DNA from: Planctomycetota bacterium
Lineage (GTDB): Bacteria > Planctomycetota > Phycisphaerae > WQYP01 > JAJZKY01
Direction: 5' to 3'
DNA length: 13,401 nt
Assembly (NCBI GenBank): GCA_021803885.1
Contig: JAJZKY010000041.1
Span: forward strand, 1 to 13,401
Part shown: positions 7,044 to 13,401 of the stretch, in pieces
Numbering within the stretch: the first letter of the stretch is position 1
How the letters are laid out: the number at the start of each line of letters is the position of its first letter
Program-made: the position numbers and the translations under genes
The notes under the pieces: model-generated
What the model was told of the DNA's origin: nothing
Database searches by the model: none
Seen by the model: only the letters and a program-made list of their open reading frames with translations

Positions 7044-10000
7044 ATGCTGAAGGCCATCATCCGCTTTGCCTTGCATCGCAAGAACATCCTGCTGGCGTTA
7101 TCCGCAGCGCTTCTCGGTTACGGAGTCTATTCGCTGACCACGGCAAAATACGACGTCTTCCCGTCGTTTGCTCCTCCAGTCGTTACGATCATGACCGAAG
7201 CGCCCGGACTCTCGCCGAAGCAGGTTGAACTGCTGGTAACGCAGCCCATCGAATTTGCCATCCACGGAGCACCGGGCATCCAGTCCATGATGTCGGGATC
7301 GTTGCAGGGGCTCTCGAACGTACAGATCGTTTTCAATCGCAACAGCGATATCTATCGCGACCGTGAACTGGTCTCGGAACAATTGGCCACGCTGGAAGGA
7401 CGCCTGCCGGCCGGTGTTCATTCACCGCTCATGTCACCTTTGATGAGCTCGACTGGCGACGTGCTGGAAATGGGAGTGACTTCAGACACCCTTACCCCCA
7501 TGCAATTGCGAACAGCCGCTGACTGGATCATTAAACCGGCTTTGCTCTCCGTGCGCGGCGTGACGAATGTTCCCATCTGGGGCGGCGAGATCAAGCAATA
7601 CCAGATACAGTTCATTCCTCGGCGGCTGATTCAATATAACCTGAGCGTAAATCAAGTTCTGGTAGCAGCGAGAAGAGCGACTGCTGTGCGTGGCGCCGGC
7701 TTTATCAGCACCGCGAACCAACGCTTCATTCTGCATACCGAAGGCCAATCGCTCACCACGGAGGAGCTGGCCGACACAGTGCTGCTGCATCACAACGGCG
7801 TGAACGTCACCCTTGGGCAGGTGGCTTACGTGGTGGAAGCACCCCAGCCCGAGATCGGTGCCGCGCTTATCGATGGAAAACCCGGCATCCTGATGCGGGT
7901 CAACGAGCAGTACGGAGCCAACACGCTCGCCGTGTCGAAACGGATCGATCGGGCGCTCAGCGGCATTCGCCCCACCCTGCGGCGCAAAGGAATTCATCTT
8001 AACGTGAATATCTTCCGTCCGGCCAACTTCATCACAAATGCCCTCAACGATCTTCGATCTTCTCTCACAATCGGCGCCATCCTGGTCGTCATTGTCATCT
8101 TCCTTTTCCTGTTTGATTTCAGAACAGCGCTGATCTCCTGCACAGCCATTCCTCTTTCACTGCTGATTGCAGTCATGGTGATGAGCTACATAGGCTACAC
8201 GCTTAACACCATGACGCTCGGCGGCTTGGCGATTGCCATCGGCGAAGTGGTGGATGACGCCGTCATTGACGTGGAAAATATCCTTCGCCGGCTGCGAGAA
8301 AACCGCCATGCGGAAAGTCCACGGGCGATTCTTCCGGTGATTTTCGACGCCTCCATTGAGGTCCGCAGCGCAGTTGTATACGCCACCTTCACGGTGGCGC
8401 TGGTATTTCTTCCCGTCCTGATGATGAGTGGAATGGCAGGCGCGATTTTTCGGCCCCTGGGTCTCGCGTACATCGTCTCCATCATGGCTTCTCTACTTGT
8501 GGCGCTGACGGTCACACCGGCTCTTTGCCTGCTGCTTGTCGGCAGCAAGACTCTCGCCCGGCAGGAACCTCCGCTGGTACGCTGGCTGAAGTCCGGTTAT
8601 CGTCCCGTTCTGCTTTTTGTGGAGCAAGCTCCTGCGTTGGTGATTGCCGCAGTCGTCGTGCTCACCGCAGCCGCTATCGTGGTACTGCCTACATTCCATT
8701 CCTCTTTTCTGCCGCCGTTTCACGAAGACGAATACATCATTCACGCCGTCGGACAGCCGGGCAACTCAATCGAACACGCGCTCCGCCTCGGAAAGCGGAT
8801 TAACAACGCTCTCATGAAGGCGCCTTACGTCGCCGACGTAGGAGAGAAAATCGGACGAGCCAACCTTTCTGCTACCCGTGGCCCCTATCAGACCGAAATC
8901 GATGTGGCCCTGAAGCCGCATCTCAACGGTGAGCAAAACCAGAAGGCATTGGCTGGCATCCACAAGATGCTCAGGAATTTTCCTGGAATGACCTTCACGG
9001 TCAACACTTTCTTGAAGGAAAGGATGGAAGGGGTTATCTCAGGCTACAGCGCAGCCGTTGTTCTTAATCTGTATGGACCACACCTGAGCGTGCTGGACCA
9101 TAAGGCGCAGCAGATAGCCGCGGCGCTTCGCTCAATACGGGGTGCTCGCGCAGTACGCATTCAGTCCCCACCCGGAACACCACAGGTGGTCGTTCGATTG
9201 TTACCGGCGGAACTTGAGCGCTGGGGATTTCAACCCGTTTCCGTGCTGGATGCGATTCAGACAGCCTTCGGCGGAACAAACGTAGGACAGGTGTACGAAG
9301 GCAACGAGGTCTTTGACGTTACTGTAATGCTCGACTCCTCGGACCGGATGAGCCCTTCGCGGATTGCCGCGCTTCCGTTGAAAAGTCCCGCAGGAAATTA
9401 TGTTCCGCTCGGCACTCTTGCCGATGTTTATGAGCGCTCCGGACGTTACGTCATCTTGCACAACGGTGGTCGCAGAGTCCAGACCATCACGCTTGACGTC
9501 TCGGGACGAAGCACAGGTTCTTTCGTCCGTCAGGCGCAAAAAACGATCCGCGAGCAAGTCAGCCTTCCTGCCGGCACTTACTTCCAGTTCACCGGAACCG
9601 CGGCCGCTCAGTCGAAGGCTCATCGCGATCTATTGGTTTACTCGGGCATTGCCGCCTTACTGATCGTGATTCTGTTTTCGGTTGTGATGATGAACTCGCG
9701 TAATCTGCTGCTGGTATTGTCCAATCTCCCATTTGCCCTGGCGGGTGGAGTCCTGATCGCATTTATTACCGGCACACCGCTTTCGCTGGGCGCATTGATT
9801 GGATTCGTCAGCCTGTTCGGCATTACACTCCGAAATTCGATCATGCTCGTCTCGCACTATGAGCACCTAGTTTCAGAAGAGGGGATGACTTGGGGTCTGG
9901 AAGCTGCGATACGAGGCGCATCTGAGCGGCTGGCTCCGATCCTGATGACCGCAACTGTCGCGGGCCTGGGCTTGCTGCCTTTGGCGCTGGGCGCCGGTGA

Positions 10001-10151
10001 TCCGGGCCGGGAAATAGAAGGTCCGATGGCCATTATCATCCTGGGGGGATTGCTCACGTCGACAGCATTGAACCTGCTAGTACTGCCAGCGCTATCGCTG
10101 CGCTTTGGGCGTTTCGGAAAAGTCGAGACCGAGACACCGCAGGAAGCGTAA
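7044..10151 (+). CDS. cusA: RND efflux inner-membrane permease (CusA/CzcA heavy-metal-type)
   Basis: This 1035-residue protein is full length for an RND pump. TM1 lies at about 13-32 and two large periplasmic loops follow (about 33-335 and 555-860). TM2-TM6 cover about 341-500, TM7 about 529-549, and TM8-TM12 about 865-1020. TM4 carries the HME-like motif GGLAIAIGEVVDDAVIDVEN (393-412), whose Asp pair D404/D405 matches the proton-relay aspartate region. Aligned by eye to E. coli CusA, the metal-binding methionines M573, M623 and M672 are replaced by H567, Q616 and G663, so Cu(I)/Ag(I) transport by the known route is not supported. I use the symbol only for the family. The start at 7044 gives the conserved MLKAIIRFAL N-terminus, with a G-rich AGGGGGG about 11 nt upstream; an alternative ATG is at 7014. 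It is the last gene of the pump operon, with no clear terminator after it. Confidence 0.9.
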   Translation: MLKAIIRFALHRKNILLALSAALLGYGVYSLTTAKYDVFPSFAPPVVTIMTEAPGLSPKQVELLVTQPIEFAIHGAPGIQSMMSGSLQGLSNVQIVFNRNSDIYRDRELVSEQLATLEGRLPAGVHSPLMSPLMSSTGDVLEMGVTSDTLTPMQLRTAADWIIKPALLSVRGVTNVPIWGGEIKQYQIQFIPRRLIQYNLSVNQVLVAARRATAVRGAGFISTANQRFILHTEGQSLTTEELADTVLLHHNGVNVTLGQVAYVVEAPQPEIGAALIDGKPGILMRVNEQYGANTLAVSKRIDRALSGIRPTLRRKGIHLNVNIFRPANFITNALNDLRSSLTIGAILVVIVIFLFLFDFRTALISCTAIPLSLLIAVMVMSYIGYTLNTMTLGGLAIAIGEVVDDAVIDVENILRRLRENRHAESPRAILPVIFDASIEVRSAVVYATFTVALVFLPVLMMSGMAGAIFRPLGLAYIVSIMASLLVALTVTPALCLLLVGSKTLARQEPPLVRWLKSGYRPVLLFVEQAPALVIAAVVVLTAAAIVVLPTFHSSFLPPFHEDEYIIHAVGQPGNSIEHALRLGKRINNALMKAPYVADVGEKIGRANLSATRGPYQTEIDVALKPHLNGEQNQKALAGIHKMLRNFPGMTFTVNTFLKERMEGVISGYSAAVVLNLYGPHLSVLDHKAQQIAAALRSIRGARAVRIQSPPGTPQVVVRLLPAELERWGFQPVSVLDAIQTAFGGTNVGQVYEGNEVFDVTVMLDSSDRMSPSRIAALPLKSPAGNYVPLGTLADVYERSGRYVILHNGGRRVQTITLDVSGRSTGSFVRQAQKTIREQVSLPAGTYFQFTGTAAAQSKAHRDLLVYSGIAALLIVILFSVVMMNSRNLLLVLSNLPFALAGGVLIAFITGTPLSLGALIGFVSLFGITLRNSIMLVSHYEHLVSEEGMTWGLEAAIRGASERLAPILMTATVAGLGLLPLALGAGDPGREIEGPMAIIILGGLLTSTALNLLVLPALSLRFGRFGKVETETPQEA

Positions 10152-10191
10152 GAACTGCACAGGTGCACGGAGATCAAGGATCATGTCAAGG

Positions 10192-10239
10192 GCGGAGCAA
10201 AACTCTACCAGTGGAGCGGAGCAAAAGTAGGCCAGTAGT
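10192..10239. repeat. Two 24-bp direct repeats at the IS21 end
   Basis: The unit GCGGAGCAAAA-N5-CCAGT occurs at 10192-10212 and again at 10216-10236, exactly 24 bp apart. The core GCGGAGCAAAA and the CCAGT are identical in both. Repeats of this kind near the ends of IS21-family elements bind the IstA transposase; that role is inferred here. Confidence 0.6.
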
Positions 10240-10249
10240 GGCTGGGGAT

Positions 10250-10300
10250 TCGTGGGAGAAGGGGCGCTGGAGCGTAGCGGAAGCGGCCATTCTCCCACGA
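10250..10300. repeat. 11-bp perfect inverted repeat (hairpin)
   Basis: TCGTGGGAGAA at 10250-10260 is the exact reverse complement of TTCTCCCACGA at 10290-10300, with a 29-nt G-rich spacer. It lies between the istB stop and the IS end repeats. It could be a transcription barrier or a regulatory structure of the element. There is no T-tract on either strand, so it is not a classical terminator. Confidence 0.5.
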
Positions 10301-10329
10301 GGCACATTTAGAGGTGAAGTGTTCAGCGT

Positions 10330-10782
10330 TCAGCGGATGGGGCTGCGTTTACGGCGGCTCTGTTTGAGGCGATAGCTGTCGCCGTTCATCTCCAGGATGT
10401 GGACGTGATGGGTGAGCCGGTCGAGCAGAGCTCCGGTCAACCGTTCGGAGCCGAGGACTTCGGTCCACTCCTGGAAGGGCAGGTTCGATGTGATGAGGGT
10501 TGAGCCACGCTCGTAGCGCTGGCTGAGCATCTCGAAGAGCAGCTCGGCACCCGTCTTCGATAGAGGCACGAAGCCCAGTTCATCGACGATGAGTAGTTCA
10601 TAGCCGGCGATCTGTTTTTGGAGGCGAAGCAGCTTCTTCTCTTCGCGAGCCTCGATCAACTCGCTGACCAGCGCAGCGGTGGTGGTGAAGCGCACGCGGT
10701 GGCCACGCTGGCACGCAGCCAGACCGAGAGCCAGAGCGATGTGCGTCTTGCCTGTGCCGCTCGATCCTGGTTCATACTGCAC
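10330..10782 (-). pseudogene. istB: IstB-like ATPase of IS21 family, 5'-truncated
   Basis: IstB is the AAA+ ATPase that helps the IS21 transposase IstA choose and capture target DNA. Here only about 145 residues remain of the usual ~250. The Walker A motif GSSGTGKTH is present at the very start and Walker B LLIVDELG is at about 64-71. The sensor-1-like ITSN at 97-100 and the C-terminal HHVHILEMNG...SYRLKQSR are present. The whole N-terminal helical domain is missing. The first few residues (MQYEP) are encoded by DNA joined from the neighbouring recombinase module, and the apparent GTG start is not a real start. No function is expected without the N-terminal part and IstA. Confidence 0.85.
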
Positions 10783-10789
10783 CTCCTAA

Positions 10790-11347
10790 CTAACTTATTG
10801 AAAACAGGAATTTCTCTTCCTGCGTCGGTTGAGTTCGCGGGCTGCGCGAGCCATTCTTAATGTTTAGAACCTCCTGCCGAATCGCTTCGGAATCCAAATT
10901 TGCAGCTGAAATCCTCCAAGGTGCGCAGGGAACGACTTGATCTGCGGGCAACACGTCCTGTTTGATCATGCGGCGTACGCTGTTTGCGCTTATGCCCAGA
11001 TACTGCGCGGCTTGTTCCAAAGTCAGATAGCCCCTCGTGCGCTGAGGATCGTGAGCAGGTAGATTGTGAGTGTGCCTGGCCGAGTACACTCGCTGCTCAT
11101 TCCATGAGTGACCGGCACCTGTCTGGAAGCCGAGGCGATTGAGCGTAGTTGCGATCTGCTCATCGGTATGGCCACCCGCCATTTGCTTCAGTACCTCGAT
11201 CGCTTCCATGCTTGTGCACCGCCTGTGCTGGCCGGTCTTATTCTTTTTAACTTTCAGTTCTGAGTGGCGGCCTCCCGCCCAATGAATCAGTAATACAATC
11301 TCCTGATTGTTCTCATCCACGTCGGCAACGATCTCATGTACCAGGAT
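10790..11347 (-). pseudogene. C-terminal part of frameshifted serine recombinase, with excisionase-like HTH
   Basis: This frame continues the recombinase after the break at about 11348-11351. It begins ILVHEIVADVDEN, which fits straight onto the end of the upstream part (LKQRIV). As a separate ORF it would start at GTG 11320 (176 residues), but no ribosome binding site supports that. About 70 residues in comes a segment typical of recombinase C-termini (LNRLGFQTGAGHSWNEQRVY), then a MerR/excisionase-like helix-turn-helix (LTLEQAAQYLGISANSVRRM, about residues 99-118 of the 176). The pair would form a 694-residue protein. It ends 7 nt before an AGGAGGT Shine-Dalgarno of a lost downstream gene. 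Confidence 0.75.
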
Positions 11348-12875
11348 GCTGCACGATCCTTTGCTTCAAACGCATGTCGCAGGAAGGGGCATTCCAAACC
11401 GCAGGCAAGTCTTGGGCAAGACTGAGCAACACTTCTTTATCAGGAAGAGGTGTCAGTCCGCTCCCTGCATCGAACTGTGTTAGCTTGCCATCGAGTTCCT
11501 GAGCTCGTACGAGAGCGGCGTTCCAGCGCGCTTCCAGTTCGGAGGCGACCAAGCGGTTTTCCGGATCTATGTTCTCGTAGCGCCGCGCTGCCAGCCGTGC
11601 CTCATATCGTGCCTGCTCGACCTCCAGCTCAAGCGTCTTTCGCTGTCCTTGCCTCTGCTGTCGCAGTTGCTCAGCTGCATCCAGAGCGGCTTCGACGGCA
11701 TTACCACCGATTGCCTCCAGTACCTGCTGCGTGACTGCTTGATCGATTCGGAAACCGCCGAAAGATATGCACCAGTCTTCACCATGGTTGATCTGGGCGC
11801 CTTTGCAGTGATAGCGAGGCACGTTGCCGCGAGTGCCGCTATAGGAGACGTGCAGCATCCGTCCACAACGCCGGCAACGTAGCAGGCCGGTAAGCAACGA
11901 ATGGCCACCTCGACCCGCCTTGCGTGACGCGCCCCACTTTAAGTTGGAGTTGGCTACGATCATCGCCTGGTTCCGTTCGTACTGTTCCCAAGAAATGTAT
12001 CCCGGATGATGATCGCGGATCAATACTGTCCAGGATTCCTGCGGTTTCGGGTGGCCAATCGTCTTGCGTGTACGGCCGTCAACTATCTTGGTGCGCGACT
12101 CGGTCTTTCCGAAAACATACGCCCCAGCATACATGGCGTTTTGCAGCATGTGGTGGATCGTGTTGTACACGGGAAGCCTCCAGGCGATCTGGTGGCTGGT
12201 TCCTCCAACCTTGGCGGGCAAACAGACCTTTTCTCGCCGGAACCAAAGCAAGACCTGACGGACACTGCCAAGTTCTGTCATTTTGGAAAAGACCAAATGA
12301 ATCGCTTGCTGCACCCGACGATCCGGATCGATTTCAAGCTTGGAAGTCTCGCTCCACACGAAGCCGATCGGGAGATGAAACTTTAACTCGCCACGACGAG
12401 CCTTTTGTCGGATCGCCTCCAGCGACCGTTGCCGCAGCAGATTCAGCTCGAACTCCGACATGGTGCCTTTTAGGCCCAACAAGAGACGATCATTGATGGA
12501 GCTTGGATCATAGATGCCATCAGGATCGATGACTACCGCACCTGTCATGCCGCAAAGTTCGATCAAATGATGCCAATCACGCCCATTGCGTGCAAGACGG
12601 GAAGCCTCAATGCAGAAGATCGCACCCACCTCACCGGTGCAGACTGCGGCCACCAACTTTTGGAATCCCGGCCGATCCATGAGACCAGACCCGGAGCGTC
12701 CGAGATCATCATCAATTACGTTGACCTGGACAAAGCCAAGTTCGCGAGCGTGATCGACTAATCCATACTGGCGTCTCTGGCTCTCCTGGTTGTGGATTAC
12801 CTGGCCCGGACTGGACTGGCGAACATAGACGATGGCGTTCCTGCGGAGACGTTCAGCGGTGAGCTTCGGGTTCAT
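11334..12875 (-). CDS. Large serine recombinase, N-terminal and core part (frameshifted)
   Basis: This 513-residue product carries the resolvase catalytic domain (about 12-155) with YVRQSS (17-22; S21 is the likely nucleophile), DDLGRSGSG (56-64) with RPGFQ, and SRLARN (92-97). The recombinase domain follows at about 164-280. The zinc-ribbon domain has C334, C337, C357 and C369, and a coiled coil runs at about 395-470. The catalytic residues look intact. The reading frame runs off after LKQRIV into five unrelated residues and a stop. The missing C-terminus is found in another frame just downstream, so the gene appears broken by one extra base. The ATG overlaps the stop of the upstream ORF (ATGA at 12872-12875). 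Its role would be integration and excision of the mobile module. Confidence 0.9.
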   Translation of the reverse strand: MNPKLTAERLRRNAIVYVRQSSPGQVIHNQESQRRQYGLVDHARELGFVQVNVIDDDLGRSGSGLMDRPGFQKLVAAVCTGEVGAIFCIEASRLARNGRDWHHLIELCGMTGAVVIDPDGIYDPSSINDRLLLGLKGTMSEFELNLLRQRSLEAIRQKARRGELKFHLPIGFVWSETSKLEIDPDRRVQQAIHLVFSKMTELGSVRQVLLWFRREKVCLPAKVGGTSHQIAWRLPVYNTIHHMLQNAMYAGAYVFGKTESRTKIVDGRTRKTIGHPKPQESWTVLIRDHHPGYISWEQYERNQAMIVANSNLKWGASRKAGRGGHSLLTGLLRCRRCGRMLHVSYSGTRGNVPRYHCKGAQINHGEDWCISFGGFRIDQAVTQQVLEAIGGNAVEAALDAAEQLRQQRQGQRKTLELEVEQARYEARLAARRYENIDPENRLVASELEARWNAALVRAQELDGKLTQFDAGSGLTPLPDKEVLLSLAQDLPAVWNAPSCDMRLKQRIVQHPGT

Positions 12876-13044
12876 CTCCGCCTCCGTCCTCCCCCCGCGG
12901 GTGGCTTGCCTGGACCGCCCCTATCAGGAGTTCCACGAGCGCCAGAGCCAACTCCTGCTGTTTGGCGTCCGGGATAACTGTCTTCGGGGCATCGATGAGC
13001 AACAGGTTCAACTGTGAGTCCAGCGGCTTCGCTTGGCGAGTCAC
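12853..13044 (-). CDS. Small ORF overlapping recombinase start
   Basis: This 63-residue ORF starts at GTG 13044 with a very good Shine-Dalgarno (GGGAGGT, about 5 nt upstream) directly after an in-frame TAG, and ends 23 nt inside the recombinase gene. Its middle is a strongly helical segment (DAKQQELALALVELLIGAV, about 26-44) that reads like real protein. Its tail is acidic/Gly-rich. No known domain is recognised. Small helical ORFs of this kind occur just ahead of related recombinases as I recall, so an accessory role in recombination is possible. It overlaps the upstream ORF in another frame for about 170 nt. Confidence 0.5.
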   Translation of the reverse strand: MTRQAKPLDSQLNLLLIDAPKTVIPDAKQQELALALVELLIGAVQASHPRGEDGGGDEPEAHR

Positions 13045-13330
13045 ATCCTACCTCCCGAGGAGATTCCTCCATGGAAGGCTTACCGCAATCGGTTGACGAC
13101 TGCCAAGCACTCAGAAGATCGCGCAATTCGACGAGGGCTACAGCGCAGGCCAGAGGGGGACCAACTGAAAAACTTGCGCAATCTGGGCTAAATACCCAAG
13201 CCGGCAGAGAACAAATGGTGCCGTTCGGAAGTTCACAAAACATGTGCTCACCATGACGGTTCTTCATCCGCCGCCATACTCTCAGGGACTGGCCATAAAG
13301 AGGATGCCAGCGGTAATAAACCGTCGCCAT
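12872..13330 (-). CDS. DUF5372-like small protein upstream of recombinase
   Basis: From ATG 13330 the product is 152 residues. The N-terminal ~80 residues look like a compact conserved domain (YYRWHPLYGQSLRV, then HGEHMFCELPNG and SLPAWVFSP), resembling the DUF5372-type proteins encoded next to serine recombinases. Function is unknown. From about residue 100 the sequence becomes Pro/Gly/Arg-rich and overlaps the next ORF in another frame, so its tail may not be under selection. The frame is open to the window edge, with an alternative GTG at 13390; I prefer 13330 because it directly precedes the domain, though its Shine-Dalgarno is poor. The stop overlaps the recombinase ATG. Confidence 0.55.
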   Translation of the reverse strand: MATVYYRWHPLYGQSLRVWRRMKNRHGEHMFCELPNGTICSLPAWVFSPDCASFSVGPPLACAVALVELRDLLSAWQSSTDCGKPSMEESPREVGCDSPSEAAGLTVEPVAHRCPEDSYPGRQTAGVGSGARGTPDRGGPGKPPAGGGRRRR

Positions 13331-13401
13331 CTCAGAGTGATGTGCATCATGTCTCGGGGTCGCCTGGGAGCGGGAAAAGTCACTGCGCACAGGCCATCGG
13401 G

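Larger units (their letters stand above)
10184..10782 (-). mobile_element. IS21-family element remnant (istB 3' part and terminal end)
   Basis: The 3' part of istB is followed by a noncoding segment with 24-bp-period repeats. This is the layout of one end of an IS21-family element, where several transposase-binding repeats lie inside the terminal inverted repeat. The proposed tip TGTCAAGGGCGG at 10184 begins with TG as IS21 ends do. It lies 32 nt after the permease stop. istA and the other end are not in the window. Boundaries are my estimate. Confidence 0.55.
10766..13401 (-). mobile_element. Serine recombinase module abutting truncated istB
   Basis: Three co-oriented genes make up the module: two small overlapping ORFs and a large serine recombinase broken by a frameshift. 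The inner edge appears to be at about 10766-10775, where recombinase-module sequence switches to istB sequence just before the Walker A codons. The outer edge is at or beyond the window end. Large serine recombinases mobilise elements by site-specific integration, so this module most likely inserted into istB. The alternative is a later deletion that brought the two together. I could not identify matching attachment sequences. Confidence 0.55.

Overview
This window looks like a heavy-metal (copper-type) resistance region of a soil or acid-environment bacterium. The gene families and their arrangement suggest an Acidobacteriota member, but that comes from family resemblance I remember, not from a search. 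There are no rRNA, tRNA or CRISPR features and no recognisable transcriptional regulator.

Region 1 (about 60-3512, minus strand) is a copper-handling gene group. In reading order it holds a small Cys-containing exported protein (3120-3512), a multicopper-oxidase-like gene (1634-2911), a multi-pass membrane protein with a DoxX-like internal duplication (562-1530), and a small protein with three CC pairs behind its own promoter (60-419). The 1634-2911 gene is the most striking feature. Its first ~283 residues are the N-terminal half of a Tat-exported CopA multicopper oxidase. Its last ~141 residues are the C-terminal beta-barrel part of outer-membrane CopB. It therefore looks like an in-frame deletion fusion of neighbouring copA and copB.

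Region 2 (about 3861-10151, plus strand) is divergent from region 1 and encodes a tripartite RND efflux system. A small two-helix membrane protein with a CHDH motif comes first, then an outer-membrane lipoprotein channel, a periplasmic adaptor and a CusA/CzcA-like permease. The last three are tightly packed: an ATGA overlap between channel and adaptor, and 1 nt between adaptor and permease. The permease lacks the three metal-binding methionines of E. coli CusA, and the adaptor shows no obvious lipoyl domain, so the exported ion cannot be read from the sequence.

Region 3 (about 10184-13401) is mobile DNA, on the minus strand. An IS21-family end with 24-bp-period repeats lies 32 nt after the permease stop, followed by the 3' part of istB. 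The istB fragment is cut just before its Walker A motif and abuts a large serine recombinase module. The recombinase gene is split by an apparent one-base insertion and is preceded by two small genes that overlap in different frames.

In an intact form, the region 1 products would oxidise or sequester periplasmic copper and the region 2 pump would remove metal across the envelope. Here the oxidase is truncated, and the downstream flank is eroded by nested mobile elements.
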